From contig NC_058138.1 in the NCBI RefSeq assembly GCF_011075055.1, positions 23,405,568 through 23,469,567 of the forward strand: a stretch of DNA of 64,000 bases, read 5' to 3'. Under the pieces are notes generated by a model that did no database searches, had not been told where the DNA came from, and saw only the letters and a list, made by a program, of their open reading frames with translations. Position numbers and translations under genes: made by a program. Positions 22,341 to 33,640 of the stretch are shown here, piece after piece; position 1 is the first letter of the stretch, and each line of letters opens with the position of its first letter. Source of the DNA: Mangifera indica (Eukaryota > Streptophyta > Magnoliopsida > Sapindales > Anacardiaceae).

Positions 22341-22886
22341 ATAAATACATTATGTACATAGAAGAGTTGGCGTACAGGCCAGGTTGGCGTTAACAATTTT
22401 CAGATTTCACGCCAAGCTTTTTTTATTTTTTTTAGGTTAAACGCAAATTTTTTTTTTAAGTTTTAATTCTTAAATGTTAATTTTTTTTCAGTTAAATCCT
22501 ACTGAATGTGATATTCTTTGATGGTCATTTTTTTCCAATTGAGTTTTTTTGTGAGTTGCTCTTTTTTTTTTAAATCCTTATTTTGAAGAATTTTTAATCT
22601 GAAGAATTTTTTATTTCCTGCTTTTGTTTTTGAAATCTGAAGAATTCAACATTTTTTTCCAGAAGAGAGAATGATTGATTCTTTTATCACTTTAGAAGAA
22701 GAGAGAAAAAAGTTGCAGAGAAGAGGAGAGAGAATTTATGCATAAAAGATTGAAGATGGGTATTTTAGGAAAGGTGATTACTGTTGTGGTATATTTGTGA
22801 AAGTTTTAGGATAGGTGGCAATTTTGTATACACGGAATAAAATAGTGGTAAAAATTTCAATATCCCAATCATTAATGGTGTTTCAA

Positions 22887-25115
22887 TTATTCAACAAGAT
22901 GGTATTGTCTAGGATCTCTCACTCTGATCTTCCAGTGTCCATCAACCAAACTTGCATTTCTTGCTATCCCTCTCCACTTCTTAATCCTCCAATTCCCGTG
23001 CTTTGTTAGTGCACAAAATTTCTGCAACTTCTTGGGCATGGCATCGTAAACTTCCCACCATTTCTTGTGAGCTGAATCGCTGGCAAAAATATGGTGATCC
23101 ACCTTATCCCAATTACAATCATAATCCTTGTAACACAGCCATGGCTTCAATCCCAAATAATGAATTGTGTAAAGATTTTCCGGGATTTGATGTTCATCGT
23201 TGCCATGCTTGTCAAGCTTAAACACCTTGAGATAATTAATCTTCGAAGGCAATCTATGCCACCATGTAAAAATTTCGTTCAGAAAACCTTGGTCGCCTCC
23301 GTTATAGGAAGCCACCTTGAAGCTCTTCAGCATCAACTTCTCAAACATGCACAGAGATGGCTCGATCACCATGATCCCTGAGTTGAACAACGAACGGTCG
23401 TTCCCTGCGGCTGATAACTGCGGGAAATAGAAGAACTTATCGATTTTCTTCAAGACGAGTAGATCAGCATCGATAAAAATAACTCTGTCGTATTCAATGA
23501 GTTGCCATACGCGAAGCTTGCTGTAGTTCCATTCATTGTAGGAGTCTTTTCTGGAAAACGGGCTGCGAATACGTGAAATTCGCTTCGTCTTCCATCCGGC
23601 AGCTCGAAGCCCTTGTAAAGATTTGTCAGTTAACGATTTATCATGAAGAAGAACAAGGTCTCTTGCGGAGTTGCTTTGGATTATGCTTTGTGCCAACGCA
23701 ATCGCTTCACATACGTAATCTTCTGAGGAATGAAGAACTGTTACATAGGCTTCTCTTTCATGGTCTGCTGTGTAATTCAATTCTGGTTGCTGGAAATATC
23801 TCCATTCCTCTTTTGCTGCAAATTGAAGAGCCAACACTCAAATTACTCTTAGATCATTTCAGAGTGAAATCAAGATATAATTTCAAAGTGAGCAAGCATA
23901 AGCATTAATGAAAATTTTCTTTTCTTCTAAGGGCTGAATTCCAGTCAAGTCCAAACAAGAGTTGACTCAAATCAAATATATCCAATTTGAGAGCCAATAA
24001 CGAGATCGTCAGAAAAAGTTATCAGAAAATGTCAGAAAAGAATAAGAAAGGTTGTGAAAAATGATTTTCAAAATATTTTCAGCTGACTCTCGATTGAACC
24101 AACAAGCTTCAAGCCAAGTTCAAGTTAACTCACATACATTGTTTTACTTTGAGAGAGAGAGAGAGAGAGCCGAGAATAATAATATAGGGGTCTCAAGTTA
24201 GGGTAACAGCATATAAATGTAAAGGGTCAAGGAGATTAACAAAAAAATGTAGGAGGGTTAAGGTAGAACAATAACAAAATAATCAACCCTAGACCCCCCC
24301 TCCCTCTTTCCCTCCTTGTCAGGAAACTAAACTAAATTTCATGTACTTGGCAATCTAATAACTAAACCTCACCTGTTTCTGCATATCCGGGAGAGATTTG
24401 GCATGAACCAACAGGCATAATAACTTTATGTTTTAACCTTCTCAATTCAGGCTTGTAAACCCAATAATCCTCTACATGCATCACCATATCATCGCATCTA
24501 AAAATCTCAATCATGGGTCCACAAGACCCTACAAACACAACGTACACCGTCCGATCAGAACCCGGCTTCACCCGCCCACTCTCTACCGCAAGATTTGCCA
24601 CCAAGATTAACCTGTAACCTAAACACATCCCTAATCCCCTCCTTCTCACCACCTCCTCCTCCGCAAGGAACTCTCGCCACTATCAAGTCAAGGTCCCCGT
24701 ACTCTTCCAGCCTTGGCAACGGAATCTCCGGGCACGACGGCGCGTGCCACTTGTGATCTTCATCAATCCACTCAGGAAAAAAATCACTCCATGTTTTATC
24801 TTCGGCCACACGATCGAAATGCACGTGAACGGCTTCAACTGATGTTCCATGAACTTCATGTATATTATTATCTAAATTGACTAAACCAACTTTCAGTCTT
24901 TGACCGGCGACTTGTTGTTGAATGAGTTCGAGCCATTTGGGCTTGTTTACGATGGGGAGAGGCTCGGTTCGAACTGTGAGGGGGTCGAGGAGATGGGGTT
25001 GTTGGGGCTTGAAGGAGAAGACAATGATGAAGAGGGAGAAAGAGAGGAAGAAGAGGGAGACGATGAAGAGTTTTTGGTTGAAACTGGCTGGTTTAGAGGA
25101 GGAAGAAAAGGCCAT
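22887..25115 (-). CDS. GT8 xylan glucuronosyltransferase, GUX/PGSIP-like, frameshifted in exon 1
   Basis: Predicted Golgi type II membrane enzyme that adds glucuronic acid to xylan from UDP-glucuronate (role from the GUX/PGSIP family, not shown here). Exon 1 is 25115-24373, exon 2 is 23815-22887; donor ACAG|GTGAGG and acceptor TTTGCAG|CAAAAG join as YAETAKEEWRYF. Starts MAFSSSSKP with a membrane anchor LFIVSLFFLSFSLFIIVF near residues 15-33. Exon 2 holds the GT8 domain: IFIDADLLVLKK (DxD), NSGIMVIEP, GDQGFLNE and HYLGLKPWLCYKDYDCNW. Without the fault it would be about 557 residues, similar to the short members GUX4/5 as I recall them. Near 24601 the frame breaks: RLQVNL is followed by VANLAVESG one frame over, as if one TG of a GTGGTG pair were lost. 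So it is either a fresh pseudogene or a read error. A TATA-like CCTATAAACC lies at 25175-25184. A MULE sits 20 bp past the stop. Confidence 0.88.
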
Positions 25116-25189
25116 TTTTGAATTGTATTGAGTTGTTTTTCGTGTCTTTGAAGGCTTGTTGCTAAAGGGACGGTGGTTTATAGGTCATA

Positions 25190-27547
25190 ACTCATAACGT
25201 GAAGAAATGAAAGGATGCTTGCGGCGTGCATGGCTGCACGTTAAGGCTGCCGATTGGTCTTCTTTGGTAGGGATGCAAGAAATGGATCTGCTCACGCGCG
25301 ATTGTTGCGGGTGGCTGTGGATTTTATATTTAATCTCTATTTGCTAGTAATTAAAAAGAAAATCTATTAATAATAAATCTTCGTTAACTTAGTAAATTTA
25401 CCTACCTCAAAAATTGCCACGAATGAGTTTCCATGGGTGGTAAAGTAGAAATTTAAGGGCATTACATCTTATGCTAAAATTAATTATTTATTTTTTAACA
25501 TTTAAGGATGAATACATTTAGTTAGCTAAGTAGAATTTGTAATACATTTTTAACGTTATTTGGGTTGAGTTTTCGATTCGAACAGATAAAACTTAAGTTA
25601 ATTTAAATCTAATGAAAGAATTATAAAAAGCTATAAATAAATTTATCTTTTTTTATCATTTTTTATTTTTTATAGTGATATATAACTTCTCTAATAACTT
25701 ATTTTTATTTATAGGTGATTTTTTTACTTTTTTTATTTTCAGTAATATTATTTCTTTTTCTTTGGTTGTTCTCATTTGTTAATCAGAGTAAGTTCTCCTA
25801 AGAAAATGATTTTAATTGGATAACATTTAATTAATGGGAACTCCATTTTCAAACCTAAGAAAATGATTTTACAAAAAATTAAAATAGTAATTGACATTTT
25901 AGTTTATGCGACGCATATTACCAGCGCGTGGAGACAGATGCCAAATAGATATACATAAACTTCACTTTATAGTAATTTATGAAAGATAAGAGCAACCGAA
26001 CCCACCCAATACCACATCAGATTAATAAGGACTTTGTATTGGATACCTTTTCTATTTCAAAGATTAATAATATCTATAAAACTTAAATGCAGTAATAATG
26101 ATGCAAAAATGGACATAAATATTGAAGTATTATTAATTAGAATATTTTAAATAAAATATAAAATAATATTTAATTATATAATAATAAAATAATATTTATA
26201 TATATTTATTGATACATATAGGATTTTTAAAAAAAAAAAACCTTGACCGTTGATCCATTCATCGGCTATCTCAATTTGAAGCTAAGATTGGTGTAGACCC
26301 TCCTCAAGTTGACTTATTTAACCACTACATACCAAGATCAAGATTTTGGTTGTTAAATTTTGCAATTTATATTTTGTGCTTTCACTTTCATGGACAAATC
26401 TTGAAAAGGACATTCCTACAACAATAGAATATGAGGGTTATAAAATTGATTTTTTTTTCAATATAATTTTTAAAATATTATATTTATAAAATAATTATAT
26501 GCATACACTTATATATTAATTTTAAATATCAAAATTTATATCAAAGATACAAAAATGACTTATAACATAAATAATCAAAAAAATCGTCTTAAATTTTTAT
26601 AAGAACCTATATCTTGTAAGGGTTTGAGATAGTAAGATTATAATTCCCTTTTATTTAATTATATATTTTTTATTTTTATATTGGTTATTTTAAATATATA
26701 AAAACTAGAAAAATTTGTCTCAAAATATTTTAGTATTCTTTACCTAATTATACTCCAGGTCCCATTTTTTTTAATTCAAAATTTTAATATGAAATTTAAT
26801 AAAATTTAGGTTTTATAATTAGATAAAGTGTATTGCGGTACAACAATCAATTTTTTAGACGCATTTGTTACAATTCAAAACCTTCGGGTGTATTTGTTAC
26901 TTTCTTGAAACCTTAACAAGAAAATTGGTACATCCCCTTCATTCAAGGGCAAATTTTTATTAGTTTTTTCTTAATTAGAATTAAAGTAATATTACATATA
27001 CAAATAGTTGACATTAAAAAAATGCATTCAAGCTCATGTGATATCATGTAATTAGATAATTTTTTATTTTAGATAATTCAATAGAAAATACAGACGTTGA
27101 TCATTAAATCTTATAAAAAGTAGTAGCTTCCGCCTCATCCTCCATATTGGAACACTAATGGCATCTCTAAATCAAAATCAAAATTATATCTTTCTTGTGT
27201 TGCAGCACATTTCCATGTACTTTTAGCATATCCTATTTTATATAGTGCTCTTAGTCTCTTCTAATCTTCTTTTCAGGCTGAATAATTGTCTGCCAAATTG
27301 AGCCGCTAGGAATTTAGTTCTTTAATTTCCGAGGTTGCATAAGTATATTATTGATATGTTCCAATGAATCTTTCCCTGGAAGAAAAGAATAAAATATAAA
27401 ATCAGTAAAGTTGGTCTACTTCTGTATCTGGTATATCTCAGAAGTGAGCCTCACCAGAATAACCGTGCTCTTCTTTCAAGAATTCAAACAAAAGAAGTCT
27501 TCTTAGAGCTCGAATCCCAGTAAGAATGTGGTAATTTTCTGAGATCA
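25190..27547. other. Intergenic, AT-rich
   Basis: Lies between the divergent GT8 and cyclin genes and so contains both promoters. No repeat family or RNA gene recognised. Confidence 0.5.
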
Positions 27548-28225
27548 ATGGTGCTCAATGGCAAGGCTGATGAATCAGAAACGAATTCGGCTTTAGAATT
27601 GGTTGATTCTGGGAAAGGAATAAGTTGTCTGGGAACTCCTCGCGTTGTATCGGTTGTTTCATCTGTTCTTGAGAGAGCAATTCAGAAGAACGAGAGTTTG
27701 CTTCAGGCGTCCAAAAAGAAGGATGTTGTTGCCATATTTCACGGCTCAAGAGTTCCCAGCTTGAGCATCAGACAATATATTGAACGCATATTTAAGTACT
27801 CAAGCTGCAGCCCTTCTTGCTTTGTCGTTGCATATATATACATCGATCGATTCCTTCAACAACTCAACGCCTACCTTACAAGCCTCAACGTTCATCGCCT
27901 TCTGATTACCAGTATCATGATTGCTGCAAAATTCATAGATGACGAGTAAGGTCTTATACATATATATTTCTGCTGAAAACCATATCTGTATTGAATTTTG
28001 ATAAAATGTATACATCTTTCATCCTGCAGGTGTTACAACAATGCTTATTTCGTCAAGATCGGAGGGGTGAGCACCACAGAAATGAACAGACTGGAGATAA
28101 GTTTCTTGTTTACTCTGGAGTTTAGGCTTCATGTCACTGCAAAGGTCTTCAGGAAGTACTGTTTACATCTGGAGAAAGGAGCTGCAGAATACGAGAACAT
28201 GTCCCCAACCCAGTCGGAAAAATGA
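27548..28225 (+). CDS. U/P-type cyclin
   Basis: Small PHO80-like cyclin; family members bind A-type CDKs and link growth signals to division (family knowledge). Two exons: 27548-27945 and 28030-28225, with donor GACGA|GTAAGG and acceptor CCTGCAG|GTG joining as IDDECYNN; 197 residues, normal for the family. The start MVLNGKADES is the first ATG of a frame that leads directly into the domain. Visible cyclin-box motifs: GTPRVVSVVSSVLERAIQKN, FHGSRVPSLSIRQYIERIFK, CSPSCFVVAYIYIDRFLQQ, LTSLNVHRLLITSIMIAAKF and GGVSTTEMNRLEISFLFTL. The C-terminal tail is short and ends PTQSEK. No break or odd residue seen; the best preserved gene in the left half. The exact subgroup (U1-U4) I cannot fix. Confidence 0.92.
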
Positions 28226-28799
28226 TGGCCAAACAAAGATGAGAACTAAGCCTACAACAGCAGCAGCAGTTGCCTTCTGTGTAAAGTTTCTGCATGTCCC
28301 TGGGGCATCAATATATCACAGCACCCAGATTCCAGTACAGGAAAAATGTCTGAAATAATGTAAAACAATGAACTATATATAGAAAAAAATTGCCTGCTCA
28401 TGTTAAATTTTCAGGATTATGGTGTCAATTGAGTGTTGGGTTTAGCGCTAAACCATCAACGAGACATTTTACAACATCTAGAATTATTGTGAAATGCAAA
28501 TACAGGGATTTTTTTTGGATATATTGAGGGACTGATGCTAGTTCAGGCAGCTTGGCGGCACTGCTTGAGTTTGAGAGCTTACCAACAAATTTTCACTTAA
28601 GCTCTCTTTTTTCAACGATTCTCCATTTCTTTGGTCATTCTTCTTTAAATCCTTCTCCTACTTGGGTAACCCCTCATTTTCTTTAGTGTCATTGTTTACT
28701 GTTCAAACTGGCTCAAAATGAAGCATCCCGTTCCAGATTTGAGCCGAACTCAAAACTGATTCTTGTTCAGATTTGATTTGACTCAAATTCATCCCAAAT
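28226..28799. other. 3' flank of cyclin gene
   Basis: Probable 3' untranslated sequence followed by non-coding DNA. A CAGCAGCAG run at 28258-28270 is all that stands out. Confidence 0.4.
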
Positions 28800-29275
28800 T
28801 CTGAGCTTCAGTTTCTGGAATGCTCAAGTGCAGATGCTCTGTTTCAACCACAATCATCCAGAATATATTATTGAAGTCACCAAAACGTAAGCTAATTGGA
28901 ATAAGAGCGACAATAGCAAATATTCCAACAAGATTACTGTATTATCCAACCCAGCTTAAAATAGACATGGATTTAAAATGAAATAAAGGTGAAACAGCAT
29001 ATAATGCTGCCTTTTACAGAGGCAATGAGACAAACATGAATCAAAATTCTAAGATTGTTCAAGATTGAAACAATAACCATGGACGTTTACTCTGTTATTT
29101 ATATTCAGACTCAAACATACAATCAGTCGTTAACCCAACAGGAGAAAATACTAAATATTGCTGTCACCATTCAATATGCTTTAAAAGGAAAATAAGAATA
29201 TCAAAGAAAGTAAATACCCTGGTAGAAAACGAATCCAGATCATAATCTTTAGGGGCAACAATGCAACTCTGTCCC
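28800..29275 (-). pseudogene. Miro GTPase C-terminal fragment, second copy
   Basis: The minus strand shows PISLRFGDFNNIFW and EHLHLSIPETEA (28915-28805), matching PINSKLGDFNNIFRRI and EHLHLSMPETEAGR of the longer Miro remnant at 30839-33620. A piece around 29225-29270 matches its APKDYDLDSF region. The intervening intron also matches (GGTGAAACAGCATATAATGCTGC shared with 31226-31249). It is a partial duplicate, more decayed than the other copy, with Arg-to-Trp and Ala-to-Glu type changes and no open frame through the region. Confidence 0.8.
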
Positions 29276-29499
29276 TGTGAGTTTCATTTACTTTTGTTAT
29301 GGTTCTATGAAACATTTAGATCAAAAGTAACACTTTTCAGAAGCTCAGGTGCCAAACTTTAAGGGCTAAATTGTTGATGGCATCCAAAGCCTACTTACGT
29401 GTTCAAACTTTAACTTAGCTACATGTGCGATTTCGAAATCACAGCTGTAACTGTAAACACGTTTCCACTTCCCTCCATTTCCTAATTGCTCTTCATCAT

Positions 29500-30240
29500 T
29501 TTTCTCTTAACCTCCTGGGGCAAGGCGTTGCTATCTCCGCCATCGTCCTCTGTCCATCCCGGCGAATTTGGGTGCTAAAACAAGTTTCACCTCCATCTGA
29601 TCAGCATTTGGGTCCGGCTGTTTACTGAATGTTCAGAGATCAACGGCTGAGAGACAACTGGGCTTTGTATCACACCGGTGAACAAGCCAACAAGCATAAC
29701 TTCCCTATGGGTGTAGCCTTTCATCTTTTTTATCATTTCTTGGTCGATAAAGCCAGGCAGCTGGGGTTTGCGTTAAAGGGTTTGCGACAGCTGCAAACAA
29801 GTATTGAAGAAACTTTAAAAATAGCAGTTTTCTTGTTTCAGGTTTGTCCTTTTTAGAATTTAAGATTATTAGAATATGAATGAAATTTAAAATATCGAAA
29901 ATAAGGATTAAAATTTATATGGAGACGTTGAAGAGACTATAACTAATTTTGGGAAAGAAATGAGACGAGAGGAAATGAGAATTCTTGGGCTGTGTGATGT
30001 TATTTTGTTTGTTTGTTTCATCAGAAGCCAAGGCGCTAAAGTTCCTGAAATAGATTGGTGTAAACCTGGAGAAGATGCAGCAATGGAAGTACTGAAGGAC
30101 AGTAAAGATGGGCTCTGACAGAGGTTGAAAGGCTATCCTACAAATGACAAAGAATGTGGGGTTTCTTGTTTGCATTATAGGCAGATATCTGCACAGAGAT
30201 GTGCCTTGAAGGCTGGCAGGCCAATCTAAGAAGAGAAAAG
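29500..30240 (+). pseudogene. Type II CPD photolyase pseudogene (PHR1/UVR2-like)
   Basis: Fragments match the class II cyclobutane pyrimidine dimer photolyase, a flavin enzyme that repairs UV damage with light. 29560-29840 encodes HLGPAVY, a stop, then MFRDQRLRDNWALYH and KARQLGFALKGLRQLQ; the stop (TGA, 29626-29628) stands where the family has Trp in VVYWMFRDQR. 30024-30130 encodes KVPEIDWCKPGEDAAMEVLKDSKDG followed by a stop; 30181-30215 encodes QISAQRCALKA. The stretch between the first and second blocks, and everything after the third, including the flavin-binding C-terminal half, is missing. Clearly dead. Confidence 0.85.
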
Positions 30241-30838
30241 CAGAAACCCTTTTTCTCTGTGAAAAGGAAAATGAACTACATAAATAGTTTCAATATAAAA
30301 GCTTTCTAGTTAAATGAATTTTGAAGTTGAAGACACTTAGTGCAATTGTTAAGATTCCGACAACTTTTGTGTAACTAATCTCCATCATAGCTCAAATTGA
30401 CAAATCAGACATGTATATAAATCCCCTATGCAAAAGGGTATTTATTTGTGATCTAATTACAGACTATTGCCTTCAATCAGCTTTAAGAGATTATAACAAA
30501 GTTCAGAACCATTCACCTGCTGGAGATTAAGTGTGTTTGGAGTCGAGGCTGATTCAAACCAAACCAAATCTGAATAATGGGTCAGTTTGGACTCAGCTCA
30601 AATCTAAAATACTTTGCTCGAGACTAAAACTCAGCTCATTTGACTCCACGAGAATCATTGGAGAAGAAGAACTGAAACCAACATTAAAAAATGAGAAAAA
30701 TTGTCGATGAGATGCACTCCAATTCGAGTTAAGCCGAGTTAGAACTTAATATCTTAAGCTTGAACTCAAATTGTTTAAGCTAAACACTGCATGAGGTGTT
30801 TTTCAACCAGAGGTGTGTTTCCTTGCTGCACAGACAAT

Positions 30839-33640
30839 TTAAGCTGCCAATCCAACAATGGCCACCGCAGCTCCAACTGCAACAGTGAAACATGAGAAAT
30901 AACAGGGTATATAGTTAACACAGATGAAATTTCTATAGATTTGTTTTATAGATCCAGACAATCAACACACCTGAAACAAACATAAGGGAGCGATTAATGA
31001 GTCGATGATAATGCTTCTGGGTTCTCCCAGCTTCGGTTTCTGGCATGCTCAAGTGCAGATGCTCTGCTGCAACTACAATCCTCCGGAATATATTATTGAA
31101 ATCACCCAACTTTGAGTTAATTGGAATAGGAGCCTCTATTCCTATATCCTGACTAACCTACAATAGAAATTATCCCAAGATACTGTATCTTCAACCCAGT
31201 TTAAACAAAGAAATAAATTCAGAAGGAAAAGGGTGAAACAGCATATAATGCTGCATTTTACTGAGGCAATGAGATAAAAATGAGCACCACACAATCAAAT
31301 TCTCGCACTGTGCAAGATTGGAACTATAAAACTTTCTTGGTTTACGTTGCAACCAAAGATGATCAAATAGAAAGTGTTGACAGACAATGCTATGGCCTAG
31401 GCATCTTTGCCCAGCCAACTAATATATCAGGCAGCAAAATTTATCTCAACAAAGGAAAAAAAAAAATAGCCACCAGAAGCCCCGAGATAAGTACTTAATA
31501 AAGCAAAAACCTTTCAGATTGAGAGCATGACTATGATGACTTGTTAACCCAAGAAAAGAAAAGACTAAATATTGCTGAAATCAGTCAAAATAATTTAAAA
31601 AAGAAAGCAAATTAGTGAAGAAAGTATATACCCTGGTAGAATCTTGTATTGCAGTTGGAAATGAATCCAAATCATCTTTTGCAGTGACAATAAGGCAAGG
31701 CACCTCATAGCCAGTATCCTCACCATGACTAGCAACATTTACAAGTAACTTGGTTGCTTTTTTCCAGGACTCATCAGAACTGCAGAAGTCAAAATCACCA
31801 CAAGTGAACCAAAAATAAATACCCAAGTACAAAAATTAAAACTCCTAGAGAGATAGCTGGTTTAAGTCCTGGATTAGAAATAGTTGAACCATATGATTTG
31901 AAAAGATTTTAACGTCACAATTTATTGGATGATTAGAGCAACATCATTCTAGATTTAGTTTACCTGTCATGAACAAAAACTGCTACATCAGAGGCAGCCA
32001 AAGAATCTTTATTAGAGAGTAGTTTTCCAGCTACACCCTCATCGTCAGGAATTTCTGGGAACACAAGGATTTTTCTAGTTCCCTGCAGAGAAAAGCAAAA
32101 TAGTTTTGTCAAAGGAATGACCTATCCACAGAATTAAGATTATAAACAGAAACTCAGATAATATTTGAGAGGGGAAAAAACTTATTGTTAAAACACTACT
32201 TTTAAGTAGAAAAAAATCTAACAAATCTTTTTAAAAGAGAAACAAGATCTTCTAAACACTACTTTTTAATAAAAGATAGAAACAAGACAAGAAAGTCATC
32301 TCTAAAAGATTATACTAATAAACTAATATTAGAACCTAGAGTTGATGGCAGTTATGTTATCCCACTTAAAAGCTAGAAAGATGTCGCAGCCATGCTCACT
32401 TTGACAACATAGTTTAATGGAGTTAATAAATTCACAATTTTACATAATATTTGGAATTCATAGTCTATAGCATTGATAAAATTGGGACAAGAATCTGTAA
32501 AATTTATTTATAACATACAGCAAAATACCAACTTCATAAGCTAAGAACAACAAAAGATGACTTCAAAAGAAATACAATCTGAAAGGCATGCAAAGACAAG
32601 TAGTAATATCGAACAATGACTAAACATCAGCATTCAATAAGAGTTCACACGTTCATTCTTTCAACTCTTGTAAATGAGGAAACCAAAGGTCAATTATACA
32701 CACTATGAAATAACATATATCTATCCATTTCCAACTGTCCAACTACACAATTTTGCATATTTTGACCTACAACAAGACCATGTGCAAGAATTTTGTGCAA
32801 ATATGTGTATTGAGAGAGAGAAACTCCATACCGTATCCACTTACCCCAGGTTGATTAATATGAACAGCATAACATTCATCAGTTGTCAGATGATTATCAT
32901 TGAAGGGTCTGCAGTCAGCATGTCAAGTTTAGATTCCAAATTAACAAGTCAAACCAACCCAAAGAATAACCCGTATGAATTACAGCGAAGGATTAAGGTG
33001 ATAGACCTTCCCAGAAAAGAATTTAATAATGCAGACTTTCCAGCATTCTTTAGCCAAAAACAAAGCACTTGAAAACATTTCTGTCTGATTGTTGTTTTTT
33101 ACGATCTACGTCTTCTCCTGGTCACACGAACAGCAGAAGATGGATCACCAGGATATCCAATGTATATCAGATTTTCGACGGTAAGAGCTGGGTCTAAAAG
33201 TGCCATAAGTGCCCACTGCAACGCAAATATTTATTATAAATTTGGAAGCACAGGCCACTCAATTCTTCAATGGTCTCAGGCCGATCACAGGCATAAGTCA
33301 GCACAACTGCATCAGCCCTCTTCAGTTCTTCACTCAGTTTACTTCTATCCTCCGCACTAATTTATTAAACCCCACAGGCAGAAATAATTAGATACATTCA
33401 AATTCAAGCTCATATCGTAACTGTCACAAACAAGTGTCAAATTTTGATCCGAATAAAGTAGAGAGACCTTGAAGAGGTGTCGATAATGGTTATGGGCACG
33501 CTGTCAGGGTAGAATTCCTCCGGCAGCGGGGTAGCAGGCAAAACAGGCGGCACATTGGCAGGAAACATATCAGCGGCAGCAGTTACAATCAATCGTCGGC
33601 GGCGGCGGCGGCGGTGGCTGCGGTGAAGTTACGAGAGTCT
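30839..33640 (-). pseudogene. Mitochondrial Rho GTPase (Miro) pseudogene with internal deletion
   Basis: Miro proteins are outer mitochondrial membrane GTPases with two GTPase domains, two EF-hands and a C-terminal anchor. Minus-strand exons seen, in order: MFPANVPPVLPATPLPEEF..ITIIDTSS (33600-33468); EDRSKLSEELKRADAVVLTYACDRPETIEELS (33355-33260); then a jump to ALMALLDPALTVENLIYIGYPGDPSSAVRVTRRRR (33220-33105) and KKQQSDRNVFKCFVFG; DNHLTTDECYAVHINQPG (~32920-32850); GTRKILVFPEIPDDEGVAG (~32082-31965); SDESWKKATKLLV..TAKDDLDSFP (31782-31634); GDFNNIFRRI..RLINRSLMF (31158-30972); and GAAVAIVGLAA-stop (30882-30839). The first P-loop and all EF-hand exons are gone, and frameshifts sit in RRRR and after CFVFG. 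Introns with GT-AG ends persist, so it is not a processed copy. Confidence 0.9.
33590..33625. repeat. GGC trinucleotide run
   Basis: CGGCGGCGGCGGCGGTGGC at the 5' end of the Miro remnant, at the point where the P-loop coding sequence should be. It may be native to the gene's start or mark the truncation point. Confidence 0.7.

Larger units (their letters stand above)
19782..22866. mobile_element. Non-autonomous Mutator-like element (MULE) with ~480 bp terminal inverted repeats
   Basis: A 3085 bp insert flanked by the exact 9 bp duplication AATCATTAA (19773-19781 and 22867-22875); the uninterrupted site with one copy is at 2413-2421 in the paralogous block. The first bases GGGATATTGAAATTTTTACC are the reverse complement of the last ones, and inverted similarity continues for about 480 bases (to ~20255 and from ~22390), sharing for instance ATTTATGCATAAA-type and GTGATAAAAGAATCA words. 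No transposase or captured gene is seen. The core (20420-22340) is almost pure A/T with long TA runs and scattered GTTGGCG palindromes. Long TIRs and a 9 bp duplication are the Mutator signature. Confidence 0.93.
18868..23376. repeat. Segmental duplication, copy B (pair of 985-2926)
   Basis: Aligned with 985-2926 as described there. It includes a 16-base A run near 18946 and the insertion at 19782-22866. Confidence 0.85.

Noticed and set aside
28226..28358. Further cyclin exon after the stop at 28225
   Set aside because: The other-frame continuation has no cyclin similarity, and 197 residues is already a normal length for the family.
29915..30175. 86-codon minus-strand frame opposite the photolyase remnant
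   Set aside because: The plus strand carries recognisable photolyase motifs here, so the minus frame is a shadow.
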